Of a stretch of DNA of 64,000 bases, positions 1 through 8,895 are shown in pieces. The notes under the pieces were generated by a model. That model had not been told where the DNA came from. It made no database searches and saw only the letters and a program-made list of their open reading frames with translations. Each line of letters begins with the position of its first letter. Position 1 is the first letter of the stretch. Made by a program: the position numbers and the translations under genes. The stretch comes from an uncultured Candidatus Actinomarina sp. (GTDB lineage Bacteria > Actinomycetota > Acidimicrobiia > Actinomarinales > Actinomarinaceae), in NCBI GenBank assembly GCA_902593795.1, contig CACJJR010000002.1, positions 62,001 through 126,000 on the forward strand. Reading direction: 5' to 3'.

Positions 1-62
1 TATTCTTTTTAATGGGCATGGAAATTAGAGCAATTCAAACATTAGGTTTAGGACTTAATTAA
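1..62 (+). CDS. C-terminal end of an upstream gene (partial)
   Basis: One reading frame is open from the left edge (first complete codon at base 3) and ends in TAA whose last A is the first base of the next ATG (TAATG). The visible tail contains GMEIRAIQTLGLGLN. This kind of stop/start overlap is common in the window and suggests the frame is the end of a real gene translationally coupled to the hydrolase that follows. Too little is visible to assign a family. Confidence 0.4.
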   Translation, partial: FFLMGMEIRAIQTLGLGLN

Positions 63-769
63 TGGCATATAGAGTTCTAAATGATGATTTGACATATGCA
101 AATATGAATACGGACCTACCTAAAGTTTGTTTTTTACATGGATGGGGAGGAAGTGGTAAAGATTTCAGTAAAATTGATTCTAATTTTGAATATATTACAT
201 TTGATTTACCAGGATTCGGCAAATCAGTACCCTTTCAAATTAGTTTCTCACCAAAACAATATGCAGAATATCTGAATAAATTAATCCCTGATTCGGTTGA
301 AATTATTGTTGGACATTCATTTGGTGGAAGAGTTGCAGTTCACTTATCTCAATTAAAAGAATATAAAAAACTTGTAATAATTGCTGCGCCTCTCATAAGA
401 AGTAAAAAAACTAATAATAGTTTTTCTATTTACAAAGTATTTAAATTTTTAAATAGAATCAATCTAATTAGTGATGTTTTTCTTGATGAAATGAAAAATA
501 AATATGGATCAGAAGATTATAAAAAAGCAAATAAAGTTTTAAAGGATACATTAGTTATGGCAGTTAATGATGATTTATCAACTATTCTTCCAAATATAAA
601 TACTAAAGTTAATTTAATTTATGGTGAAGATGATTTAGTTGTTCCCATCAGAGTAGGTATCGACTCAAGTAGTATAATTCCTGATTCTGAATTAACGATA
701 ATTCCTGATGAAGGTCACAATATGCTAAGAAGTAGTTCTGAAAAAATTATTGAGATAATCAAAAAATGA
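62..769 (+). CDS. alpha/beta hydrolase fold protein
   Basis: A 235-residue single-domain alpha/beta hydrolase. The oxyanion-side motif HGWGGSGKDF is near residue 26, the nucleophile elbow GHSFGGR (Ser) near residue 85, a YGEDD acid motif near 188 and the catalytic His in DEGHNM near 219, so the Ser-Asp-His triad looks complete. No signal peptide is seen, so it is probably cytoplasmic. The substrate cannot be told from sequence. It overlaps the MurF-like gene by 4 bases (ATGA) and heads a cell-wall gene group, but no link to peptidoglycan is shown. Confidence 0.85.
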   Translation: MAYRVLNDDLTYANMNTDLPKVCFLHGWGGSGKDFSKIDSNFEYITFDLPGFGKSVPFQISFSPKQYAEYLNKLIPDSVEIIVGHSFGGRVAVHLSQLKEYKKLVIIAAPLIRSKKTNNSFSIYKVFKFLNRINLISDVFLDEMKNKYGSEDYKKANKVLKDTLVMAVNDDLSTILPNINTKVNLIYGEDDLVVPIRVGIDSSSIIPDSELTIIPDEGHNMLRSSSEKIIEIIKK

Positions 770-2289
770 ATTTAATTTATATCGTTGTTATATTTTTGCT
801 CACCTTGAGCTCATGTATTAGTTCTGTTCGATGGGGTAGAGTTGCACAAAGAGAGCATTACATACCCGGATATGTCACAAAGTTTTATTTTAGATGGGTT
901 AGATTAGTTCCATTTAATAATCTTTATTTCTTCTTTTGTTTAGTTTTGATGTTTTCAAGCTTATGGTCACCTTTTCCAGCAATAATATTAGCTGTAATCA
1001 CTCTATTTACTCCTGTGGGTTTAAATTTCCAATATAGAACCACAAAAGTAAATATGACGCAAAGACTAAAAAGGTTAAATCTGACTTACTATTTGTTAAT
1101 AATTATTGTTTCTTTTGTTTCGATATATATGGATCTTGGTTATTTTTTGGCAATGTTAGCTAATCTATTCTCCTTCTATGTTTATGATCAATCTCTTAGA
1201 ATTACTAAAGGGTATGAAAAGAACACATCACAAAAATTTATTGATGACGCAGAGAATGAATTAAAAAATTTTCAAGGACCTATTGTTGCTATTACTGGAT
1301 CATACTCTAAAACTACAACTAAAAATATTTTGTCTCAAATTTTATCCCAAAAAAATAAAACTTTTGTGACACCCGAAAGTTTTAATAATCGCCTTGGTAT
1401 AGCAAAGGCAATTAATGAAAATTTAAAACGTGATGATGAAATTGCAATTGTAGAAATGGGAACTTATGGATTCGGTGAAATTAGAGAAATGTGTTCATGG
1501 GTCAGGCCTCACATATCTGTTATTACTGGAATTGCTCCTGTTCATTTAGAAAGAATGAAAACTCTTGAAAATATTCTTGATGCTAAATCTGAAATAGTTG
1601 ACCTTACTGGATCTGTTGTAATCAATGGAGACGATGAGCTGCTGCTTAACCAAGCAAGACTTTGGACCGCACAAAAAATGGTTATAGATTGTTCAACTAC
1701 TTCGGAAAGAGCTGCTGTATATGTGGATTATGAAAATGGAATTCATAAGGTTTACATAGGTGGTGAGTTTATTGGAAACATAAATGCACCAAAAATATTA
1801 CAATTGTCTATTTCTTTGTCAGTAGGGGTAATGGTGTCTCTTGAAATGGATGTTAAAACTTATATTGAAAAAATTGATGCTTTAGAAAAAACTGATCACC
1901 GACAAACTATTATTCAAGGAACTATGGGACAAACTATCATTGATAATTCGTTTAATTCTAATCCAGTTTCTTGCATTTCTTCACTTGAAGTACTTGATGA
2001 AATTGAAACCGAAGGTAAGAAATACCTTATCACCCCTGGAATGGTTGAACTAGGTTCTGAACAGTTTAGTTACAACTATGAATTTGCACATATTGCTAGT
2101 GAAGTTATCGATGAAGCACTTATCGTTGGTTTCACCAATAAAGGCCCTCTTATGCTTGCGTTTGAGGAGAATAAAATTCCTGTAAAATATTTTAAAAATA
2201 GAGATTTGGCAGTTTCTTATCTAAACTCTGTTGTGAAAGATAATGACGTTGTACTTTTTGAAAATGATTTACCAGATCACCATCCATAA
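766..2289 (+). CDS. murF: MurF-like Mur ligase with N-terminal membrane segment
   Basis: A 507-residue Mur ligase. The first roughly 150 residues are hydrophobic with several likely membrane helices, which ordinary cytoplasmic MurF lacks. From about residue 170 come the ATP-binding loop GSYSKTTTK, a central-domain EMGTYGFGEI and the MurF-type DNSFNSNPVS motif. MurF adds D-Ala-D-Ala to UDP-MurNAc-tripeptide. The next gene is ddl, which makes D-Ala-D-Ala, supporting the role. The protein ends in FENDLPDHHP rather than a long C-terminal tail. A membrane-bound amino-acid ligase of related type is the alternative. The start overlaps the hydrolase by 4 bases. Confidence 0.75.
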   Translation: MNLIYIVVIFLLTLSSCISSVRWGRVAQREHYIPGYVTKFYFRWVRLVPFNNLYFFFCLVLMFSSLWSPFPAIILAVITLFTPVGLNFQYRTTKVNMTQRLKRLNLTYYLLIIIVSFVSIYMDLGYFLAMLANLFSFYVYDQSLRITKGYEKNTSQKFIDDAENELKNFQGPIVAITGSYSKTTTKNILSQILSQKNKTFVTPESFNNRLGIAKAINENLKRDDEIAIVEMGTYGFGEIREMCSWVRPHISVITGIAPVHLERMKTLENILDAKSEIVDLTGSVVINGDDELLLNQARLWTAQKMVIDCSTTSERAAVYVDYENGIHKVYIGGEFIGNINAPKILQLSISLSVGVMVSLEMDVKTYIEKIDALEKTDHRQTIIQGTMGQTIIDNSFNSNPVSCISSLEVLDEIETEGKKYLITPGMVELGSEQFSYNYEFAHIASEVIDEALIVGFTNKGPLMLAFEENKIPVKYFKNRDLAVSYLNSVVKDNDVVLFENDLPDHHP

Positions 2290-2292
2290 AAT

Positions 2293-3375
2293 ATGACTGA
2301 TACATTAGCAGTAATATTTGGTGGTCCTTCAGACGAACATGATATTTCTATTCTGACTGGATTGCAGAGTTCGAGAATATTATCTAATAAATACAATATT
2401 TTAAATATATATTGGACAAAAGATAATAAATGGTACCTTGTAGATCAAAATCTTGAATCTATTGACTTTCTCGACGGTGATAAAATTTTAAAAAAGGAAT
2501 TAACAATAAAATATGATTCAATCCCTGGTTTTTATTTAAAAAGGAAAAAAGTTGAATTTAATATTGCTGTAAATGCATGTCACGGTGGTCCTGGAGAAGA
2601 TGGAACTTTACAAAGCTTTTTAACATTACTTGGAATAAAATATACGGGACCTACATTAACGACATCACAAATTGGAATGGATAAGTATATTTTCTTCACA
2701 CTAATGAAAGAAATGGGTATATCGGTATTGGAGAAACATCTTGTGATACAAAATTCTAATCCTAAATTTGATGGCCCTTATATACTTAAACCTCGGTTTG
2801 GAGGTTCTTCGATTGGAGTAGAAGTAGTTGAAGATTACAATACCGCCTTAAAGCTTACAGAAAATTCTAAACTTTATACCCAGGGAGCTACTGTAGAAAA
2901 ATTTTTAGAAAATTCTGAAGATTTATTAGTTGGGGTAAGAACTTATCCACAGGTCGATTTTTCTGAAATTGAGAAACCAATAAGGACCAATAATTATGAT
3001 TTATTTTCTTATAACGATAAGTATCTTGACAATGGAGGACTTGAAGGATCTAAAAGAGAATTGCCTGCAAATATAGATAAGAAAACTGAGAAAATAATTA
3101 AAGATATACTTTTTAAATTTTTAGAAATAATAGAAATAAAAGGAATATCTAGGGTAGATTTTTTGATGCACGAAGAGGAAATTTATCTGAATGAGGTAAA
3201 TACAATACCCGGAAGTCATGCATTGTATCTTTGGCAAAATATTGGCAAAAGTAAATTTGACTTACTAAATGATATGGTTGATGAGGCAAAATTAAATACT
3301 AATTATTGGAGTACAGGCGGTTCTGATGGTATCGCTCTAAAAAGTGCAAAAGATATTCAAAGTAAATTAGGATAA
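2293..3375 (+). CDS. ddl: D-alanine--D-alanine ligase
   Basis: A 360-residue ATP-grasp enzyme joining two D-alanines for the peptidoglycan stem. The N-terminal FGGPSDEHDIS and CHGGPGEDGTLQ motifs, the ATP-grasp segment KPRFGGSSIGVE near residue 168, and the Mg/ADP-binding NEVNTIPGSHALY near 303 are all present. Length is normal for the family. It starts three bases after the MurF-like gene, forming a D-Ala-D-Ala synthesis and ligation pair. A D-Ala-D-Lac or D-Ala-D-Ser specificity cannot be excluded, but nothing suggests it. Confidence 0.93.
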   Translation: MTDTLAVIFGGPSDEHDISILTGLQSSRILSNKYNILNIYWTKDNKWYLVDQNLESIDFLDGDKILKKELTIKYDSIPGFYLKRKKVEFNIAVNACHGGPGEDGTLQSFLTLLGIKYTGPTLTTSQIGMDKYIFFTLMKEMGISVLEKHLVIQNSNPKFDGPYILKPRFGGSSIGVEVVEDYNTALKLTENSKLYTQGATVEKFLENSEDLLVGVRTYPQVDFSEIEKPIRTNNYDLFSYNDKYLDNGGLEGSKRELPANIDKKTEKIIKDILFKFLEIIEIKGISRVDFLMHEEEIYLNEVNTIPGSHALYLWQNIGKSKFDLLNDMVDEAKLNTNYWSTGGSDGIALKSAKDIQSKLG

Positions 3376-3381
3376 AAGTTA

Positions 3382-4017
3382 ATGCATGGAATTTATTGGG
3401 ACTGTGATGGAACCCTCATGGATACAGAAACTTCTTACGGTTTAGCTTGGAAAGAACATTTAAAAAGTTTTGGTTTAGATATATCCGAAAAAGAAACGAG
3501 GCAGTGGGTAGGAGTTGATGATAGGTTAGTCCATAGCTTTTATACAAAAATAGTTGATTTAGATAATTTTGAAGAAACTATGGATTCTTTAGGAAAAATT
3601 ATTGAAGGAACCTTAAATGAAAGATTACTATTTCAAGATGCAAAAGATGTATTGATTGAAGCTAGTGATAGGGGCTGGGTTTCCGCATGTGTTTCTGCTA
3701 GTCCATACGAGTTACTGAAAAATAAATTAATTAAAGCAAATATATTTGATTATTTTTCATTCGTTATTGGAGGTAATTTGGTTGAACGTAATAAACCATA
3801 TCCAGATATTTACAATAAAGCAATAGCTGAGCTCCAAACAACTAAAAATATAGTTATTGAAGACAGTCCTCCAGGGATTGCAGCTGGAAAAGCATCAGAT
3901 ACTTATGTTGTTGCTGTCGATAGGGGAATATTTTCAGAAACTGAATTAAGTAGAGCTGATGTTATTGTAGACAATTTAACGATTGATGTTATTGAAAAAG
4001 CTTTTAATAGCTTATAA
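3382..4017 (+). CDS. HAD-superfamily hydrolase (phosphoglycolate phosphatase / beta-PGM-like)
   Basis: A 211-residue HAD hydrolase. Motif I WDCDGTLMDTE carries the nucleophile and acid aspartates; the Ser of motif II is in VSASPYELL; the Lys of motif III is in ERNKPYPDIY; and motif IV is EDSPPGIAAGKAS. A helical cap lies between motifs I and II. These fit a small-molecule phosphatase or mutase of the phosphoglycolate phosphatase / beta-phosphoglucomutase group. It lies six bases after ddl and is probably the last gene of the operon. The substrate is unknown. Confidence 0.85.
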   Translation: MHGIYWDCDGTLMDTETSYGLAWKEHLKSFGLDISEKETRQWVGVDDRLVHSFYTKIVDLDNFEETMDSLGKIIEGTLNERLLFQDAKDVLIEASDRGWVSACVSASPYELLKNKLIKANIFDYFSFVIGGNLVERNKPYPDIYNKAIAELQTTKNIVIEDSPPGIAAGKASDTYVVAVDRGIFSETELSRADVIVDNLTIDVIEKAFNSL

Positions 4018-4070
4018 ACACTAAAGAAATTTAAAATAAACTACATAACTGACTTAGGCGCAATTCTAGA

Positions 4071-4493
4071 CTAAGACAAAGAAAGAACTAATACCGGGAT
4101 CTTTCTTGAGGTTCTTACCTGATAATTTGAATAACCTCCTTTATTCATATAGTCCATTTTGTGCCACCACTCTTCTCTTTCATCGTCAAAAACTTCTCTT
4201 GCGATTGCATTAAATTTATTTTTCCCAATTTGGATTTCACACTTTGGATTAGATATTAAGTTATGATACCAACCAGGATTAGTTGGGCTCCCACCCTTTG
4301 ATGCTACTAAGCATATTTGTTCTGCTTCTTTCATAAATACAAGTACATTTTTTCGTAATAAATTTGTTTTTGCTCCTGTTGAGTAAAGAATTAAACATGG
4401 TCTTCCCTGTAAAAATTTACCAATTCTTCCATTTGAATAGATATATATATAATTGTGAAAAAATAAAAATAAAAATATTAGATATCTTCTCAT
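4071..4493 (-). CDS. F420-dependent nitroreductase (Ddn) family protein
   Basis: A 140-residue split-barrel protein of the deazaflavin-dependent nitroreductase family, small actinobacterial proteins that bind F420 and reduce quinones or nitro compounds. Family signatures are LILYSTGAKTNLLRKN, the ASKGGSPTNPGWYHNL segment, NPKCEIQIG and a C-terminal aromatic/Arg-rich stretch. A hydrophobic N-terminus may dip into the membrane, as known for Ddn. It overlaps the end of the photolyase-like gene by 4 bases, so the two are co-transcribed. The F420 genes cofG/cofH at 25.7-28.7 kb support cofactor supply. Confidence 0.85.
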   Translation of the reverse strand: MRRYLIFLFLFFHNYIYIYSNGRIGKFLQGRPCLILYSTGAKTNLLRKNVLVFMKEAEQICLVASKGGSPTNPGWYHNLISNPKCEIQIGKNKFNAIAREVFDDEREEWWHKMDYMNKGGYSNYQVRTSRKIPVLVLSLS

Positions 4494-5689
4494 ACTTTTA
4501 ATTTAATCTTTTTTTTCCATGAACTATAACTAGATGGATAGAAATCTATTGGTTCAGCAAGTCTTTGTGCTGGAAATTCAACTGATGGAATATTTTGCAT
4601 AGTTATTTCACGATACTTAGGTACGGGTGCAAAAGTAGATGCAAAATATTTATTATTAAGATATTCTTTTGGATCATCTAAGTGGACTTCAAGTTCTTTT
4701 TTATTGTTAATTTCCTTTAGGCAATCTAATAAAAAATTTATTCTTTTTGTAGATAATTGTAATTTGTTAAGTAAATTGATATCAAATATAAATACGATAG
4801 GCAGTTCGTTGTAAAAACTGGCTGCAGGATCATTGTCTCCTAGTGATTCTCCTGTAATCCAAACAAATGATGGTTTACTTTTTTCATTTTCTTTTGTAAA
4901 TTGTGGTCCAAATATTCTTTCATTATGTAAATCTATATTAATTTCCAACTTCTCAGTGATTGATGTTTGTGGCCATTCCTGTATTGGGCAGTTATTTTTT
5001 AATTCGCAACTATTACATAATTCTGGTGCACGTTTCTCAACCTGAAATTTTGAAAATCCGTATGGTTTGCCAGTTTGTGAACCCATTACCCATTGCCATC
5101 CAAGTCTGTTTGCAAATCGCGAACCATCAATAAGATGTTTAAACATATAATCTTCAATTTTATTCCAGTTTTGACCATTTCTTAATGAGTTATGTGATGC
5201 GTACCACATACGAGTTTGATTAACCATATATCCTGTACTTTCAAGTTCTTCTTCAATTGTTGATATACATTTCATTCCTTCGTATAAATCTATATTTAAA
5301 TTGGGTATTTCGACTTTATAATTTAAATAATTGGATGATTTTTTCCCAACTATTGCATATAAGTGTCTCGAAAACTCCTGCCACAAGAGCTCATCTCGAA
5401 ATTTTGTTTTATCTTTATATTCAAAGTTCTCAACAGCATTCCAAACATCATTAAGGCCTAATAATCCATGTCGAATATATGGTGAAAGGTACGAAGAGCC
5501 TCTTTTACTTTTTGGGTATACATTATTTCTCTTAGTTGCGTATTTATCAATGTTTAATTGATTTAGAGCAGTATCAGCGTTTGATTGCCCACCTTTTAAA
5601 AAAGGAGTAGTGTAATTGTCACAACATAAATTTGTAAAATGATCATTTATTATTTGTTCATTTTCTAATCGCAGATTAATTAAAGACAT
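4490..5689 (-). CDS. photolyase/cryptochrome-like FAD-binding protein, apparently permuted
   Basis: A 399-residue protein. Residues about 30-215 match the FAD-binding helical domain of photolyases (SSYLSPYIRHGLLGLNDVW, LLWQEFSRHLY, TGYMVNQTRMWYAS, FANRLGWQW). A cysteine cluster CNSCELKNNCP follows near 225-235. Residues about 272-360 then resemble the alpha/beta antenna domain that normally comes first (FVWITGESLGDNDPAASF, VFIFDINLL, PVPKYREI). The domain order therefore looks reversed relative to classical photolyases. Likely a light-activated DNA repair enzyme or cryptochrome. It sits in a - operon between the cold-shock-like gene and ddn-like gene. Confidence 0.75.
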   Translation of the reverse strand: MSLINLRLENEQIINDHFTNLCCDNYTTPFLKGGQSNADTALNQLNIDKYATKRNNVYPKSKRGSSYLSPYIRHGLLGLNDVWNAVENFEYKDKTKFRDELLWQEFSRHLYAIVGKKSSNYLNYKVEIPNLNIDLYEGMKCISTIEEELESTGYMVNQTRMWYASHNSLRNGQNWNKIEDYMFKHLIDGSRFANRLGWQWVMGSQTGKPYGFSKFQVEKRAPELCNSCELKNNCPIQEWPQTSITEKLEINIDLHNERIFGPQFTKENEKSKPSFVWITGESLGDNDPAASFYNELPIVFIFDINLLNKLQLSTKRINFLLDCLKEINNKKELEVHLDDPKEYLNNKYFASTFAPVPKYREITMQNIPSVEFPAQRLAEPIDFYPSSYSSWKKKIKLKV

Positions 5690-5698
5690 TAATATTTT

Positions 5699-5914
5699 CT
5701 AATATTTGTCTTGTCCAATTCGGATATTTACAATTGTTGGTATTTCATCTCTTTGTTCTATATCGAAGTTAACCCGTTGTCCTTGCCTAAGTGTTCTAAA
5801 TATAGAACCTTTTAAAGATCCTGGAGCTAAGAAGACTTCTGTTTTGTCGGTGTCAAGTATGACAATGCCGTTACCAGTATTTGGATCATAGGATTTAACA
5901 ACACCCTGCGCCAT
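5699..5914 (-). CDS. small cold-shock-domain-like protein
   Basis: A 71-residue beta-barrel-like protein with cold-shock fold features: GVVKSYDPNTGNGIVIL aligns with the first strands of CspA, and LRQGQRVNFDIE with the last conserved segment. The usual aromatic RNA-binding motifs (KGFGFI and VFVHFS) are replaced by GNGIVIL and VFLAPG, so nucleic-acid binding may be weak or altered. Its ATG shares a base with the rpmB stop (TAATG overlap), so it is translated with ribosomal protein L28. A general OB-fold assignment is safer than Csp function. Confidence 0.65.
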   Translation of the reverse strand: MAQGVVKSYDPNTGNGIVILDTDKTEVFLAPGSLKGSIFRTLRQGQRVNFDIEQRDEIPTIVNIRIGQDKY

Positions 5915-6150
5915 TAAACTTTTTCGCCCCTAGTTCTTATTTCTTTAACTACTGACTCAATTCCACGTCTATCTATAATTTTGTTGCCTTTTGTACTAAC
6001 TTTAAGTTTTACCCACCTATTTTCGCTTCCAAGCCAATATTTTTTAGTTTGTATGTTTGGCTTGAACCAACGGTTGTTTCTTTTATGTGAAAAAGAAACA
6101 CGCTTACCTGATCTTGGCTCTCTTCCAGTTACTTGGCATCTATTCGACAT
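5914..6150 (-). CDS. rpmB: 50S ribosomal protein L28
   Basis: A 78-residue protein with the L28 N-terminus ([20 protein letters not shown]), the basic centre RRxxPNIQ-like [14 protein letters not shown], and the C-terminal [12 protein letters not shown]. Length is normal. It is the first gene of the - operon rpmB / csp-like / photolyase-like / ddn-like. An AGAGG ribosome-binding site precedes the ATG. It diverges from recG; the 85 bases between the two must hold both promoters. Confidence 0.95.
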   Translation of the reverse strand: MSNRCQVTGREPRSGKRVSFSHKRNNRWFKPNIQTKKYWLGSENRWVKLKVSTKGNKIIDRRGIESVVKEIRTRGEKV

Positions 6151-6235
6151 TTTGTTTACCTCTAAATTACAACTTTAACTATAACTAATTTATTAATTTG
6201 TAGGTACTTTCATTTTAAAACTTTTTAGGTATTGT

Positions 6236-8362
6236 TTGATTGTGGTTGAAAGAAGCGTAACTTATTTAAATAATATAAAGCTGGATTCATTAAAAGGGTT
6301 CGGAGAAAAGAGATATTCAAGTTTAAAAAAAAGCAATCTTTCATCTATAGCTGATCTACTCAGATTCTTTCCTAAAAAGCACATTGATAGATCAAAAATT
6401 AAAAAAATTGTCGAAATAAATGACTCAGATATTGATAAAGAAGTAACGATGATTGGCAATATTTCAAAAGTATCAGTATTTACTACTAGATCTAGACTGA
6501 GAATAACTACTCTCTCTATTTCTGATAATTCTGGAAATGTAAAAGCTAAATGGTTTGGGCCCCAATATATTGAATCTCGTTTTAAAGAGGGAGATGATGT
6601 TGCTTTATCAGGTAAACCAGATATTAAAAAAACAGGCTCAATTGAGTTTAAAAATCCTACAATAGAAAAATTTGCAGACATTGAAGAATTAAATGAAACA
6701 GGTTCGTTGATACCAATTTATCCAAAAATTGATGGTATTTCTAGTGCAGTAATTAGAAAAGCTTTGAAAGAAGTTTTACAGATTGTTAATTCTCCAAAGG
6801 ATGAATTTCTTCCAGGTATAAAAGATGTTATCCCTCAAAAAATTTTACAAAAATACTCAAAGATTTCTAGAACTGAAAGCTTTCAGGCAATACATTTCCC
6901 AAAAAACATTAAAGAATATAATCTAGCAAAAGATCGCTTAGCATTAGATGAGTTTTTATACCTAAGATCAATTTTTGAAAATTTAAAATCTGAATTTAAA
7001 AATAAAAACAAAGGCCCAATATACAAATTTAATGATATCGATATAAATAATTTTATTTCCGAATTACCTTTTAAACTTACTAATTCTCAAATAAATTCTT
7101 ATCAAGAAATATTAGAAGATTTGACAAATACTTTTCCAATGAAAAGACTTTTACAAGGTGACGTTGGCTCTGGTAAAACTGTAGTTGCAGCAATTGCCGT
7201 TTATGCTGTGGTTAAATCTGGATTTCAAGTAGCTTTTATGGCGCCTACAGAAGTATTAGCCGAGCAGCATTTAAAGTCCATAAGTGAATTTTTAAAATAT
7301 TCAGATATTGATATATATTTTCTTTCTTCGTCTGTAAAAGATAGAGATAATGTTTTGGAAAGTATATCTACAGGAAAACCAGGCCTCTATATTGGAACTC
7401 ACGCATTAATTCAAGAAAAAGTTCTTTTTTCTAATTTAGGGTTAGTAATAATTGATGAGCAACAAAGATTTGGAGTAGATCAAAGAAAGAAACTTATTAC
7501 TGATTCAGATATTGTTCCGGACCAATTGGTGATGACTGCGACACCAATTCCTAGAACGACAGCTTTGTCCATTTATGGAGATCTTGATATATCTTCTATA
7601 AATGAGTTACCTCCTGGTAGAAAAGAAATTATTTCTTACTTATTCAACGGGTTAAAAGGGGATAGCAACCTTGTATTTGATAAATGTAAAGAACACTTAA
7701 ATCAGAACTCACAAATATTTGTAGTTTGTCCTTATATTGATGAAAGTGAAAACTCTGATATTCAAGCAGCTGAAATAGTCTATAAAGAGTATAAAGAAAA
7801 GTTTGAAGATAAAAATGTAGCTTTACTGCATGGAAAAATGCATTATGAGGAAAAAGAAAAAATAATGAACGACATGACAGAATATAAGATAGATATCTTG
7901 GTGTCAACAGTAGTAATAGAAGTAGGAATAGACATCCCGAATGCATCCCTGATGGTTATAGAAAGTGCTGAAAGATTTGGGCTTAATCAGCTTCACCAAT
8001 TGAGAGGAAGAGTTGGTAGAGGTGAAAAACAGTCTGAGTGTATATTTCATATCACAAAAAAGAAATCACTTAGCACAATAAGCGAAGATGGAAAAAAGAG
8101 ATTAGAAGCGATTGTTGAACTTAGTGATGGTTTTAAGCTGTCTGAAATAGATTTAGAAATAAGAGGAGAGGGAAAAGTTACCGGTAAAAACCAATCTGGT
8201 AGGTCAGATCTTAAAATTGCAGATTTAAGGTATGACTATAACTTGTTACTTGAGTCAAAGAAAATTCATGAAGAAATAAATGGAACTGATGAATCAATTG
8301 AAATATTTCAAGAAGCAAAATTATTATTTCCAAATTATTTTGCTGCTGAAGGCACAACATGA
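6236..8362 (+). CDS. recG: ATP-dependent DNA helicase RecG
   Basis: A 708-residue superfamily 2 helicase that remodels stalled replication forks and Holliday junctions. The N-terminal wedge/OB domain (about residues 60-160) precedes Walker A GDVGSGKTVVA near 307, the DEQQRFG box, MTATPIPRT, and the C-terminal LNQLHQLRGRVGRG. Length is usual. The start chosen is TTG at 6236, six bases after an AGG; GTG at 6242 is possible. It opens the long + operon that runs to mutM and the asparaginase gene, and overlaps rsmD by 4 bases. Confidence 0.95.
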   Translation: MIVVERSVTYLNNIKLDSLKGFGEKRYSSLKKSNLSSIADLLRFFPKKHIDRSKIKKIVEINDSDIDKEVTMIGNISKVSVFTTRSRLRITTLSISDNSGNVKAKWFGPQYIESRFKEGDDVALSGKPDIKKTGSIEFKNPTIEKFADIEELNETGSLIPIYPKIDGISSAVIRKALKEVLQIVNSPKDEFLPGIKDVIPQKILQKYSKISRTESFQAIHFPKNIKEYNLAKDRLALDEFLYLRSIFENLKSEFKNKNKGPIYKFNDIDINNFISELPFKLTNSQINSYQEILEDLTNTFPMKRLLQGDVGSGKTVVAAIAVYAVVKSGFQVAFMAPTEVLAEQHLKSISEFLKYSDIDIYFLSSSVKDRDNVLESISTGKPGLYIGTHALIQEKVLFSNLGLVIIDEQQRFGVDQRKKLITDSDIVPDQLVMTATPIPRTTALSIYGDLDISSINELPPGRKEIISYLFNGLKGDSNLVFDKCKEHLNQNSQIFVVCPYIDESENSDIQAAEIVYKEYKEKFEDKNVALLHGKMHYEEKEKIMNDMTEYKIDILVSTVVIEVGIDIPNASLMVIESAERFGLNQLHQLRGRVGRGEKQSECIFHITKKKSLSTISEDGKKRLEAIVELSDGFKLSEIDLEIRGEGKVTGKNQSGRSDLKIADLRYDYNLLLESKKIHEEINGTDESIEIFQEAKLLFPNYFAAEGTT

Positions 8363-8895
8363 GGATATTAGCTGGTAAGTATAAATCAAAAAAAATTCAA
8401 ACTATTAACAATTCAAATACAAGACCAATGATGAGCAAAGTGAGGGAAGCAATTTTTAATTCATTACAATTTTTAATTGAAGATAAAGAGGTACTTGATC
8501 TTTATGCTGGCTCTGGAAGTTTGGGAATAGAAGCTATCAGCAGGGGAGCAAAGTTTGTTACTTTTGTAGAAAAGTCAAAAGAATGTATAGATGTATTAAG
8601 TAAAAATCTTAAAGAGCTTGATATTAATTTTATAATTACAAACACAGCCGTAGAAACGTTTATCAAATCTTCTATTAATACTTACGATATTGTATTTTAC
8701 GACCCTCCTTTTGAAATGGGCTCTGATAAAGTCGAAAATGAGATAAATAATTTAGTTGAGATAACTAGAGTTGACAGTTTTGTAGTTGTTCACAGACATA
8801 AAGCATCATCAGAAATTGAATTTTCAAAAAATTATGAAATACATAGAGAAAAAAATTATGGGCAAAGTAAAATTATAATATTGAGGAAACTATGA
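8359..8895 (+). CDS. rsmD: 16S rRNA (guanine966-N2)-methyltransferase
   Basis: A 178-residue Rossmann methyltransferase. The N-terminal MRILAGKYKSKKI and RPMMSKVREAIFNSL, SAM-binding VLDLYAGSGSLGIEA and catalytic YDPPFE are diagnostic of RsmD, which methylates G966 of 16S rRNA during 30S assembly. It overlaps recG and coaD by 4 bases each (ATGA). The recG-rsmD-coaD order is widespread in Actinobacteria and Firmicutes. Confidence 0.95.
   Translation: MRILAGKYKSKKIQTINNSNTRPMMSKVREAIFNSLQFLIEDKEVLDLYAGSGSLGIEAISRGAKFVTFVEKSKECIDVLSKNLKELDINFIITNTAVETFIKSSINTYDIVFYDPPFEMGSDKVENEINNLVEITRVDSFVVVHRHKASSEIEFSKNYEIHREKNYGQSKIIILRKL

Noticed and set aside
4018-4070. CTTAG..CTAAG repeat in the gap between HAD hydrolase and ddn-like genes as a terminator
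   Set aside because: Only five pairs over a long loop and no T-tract.
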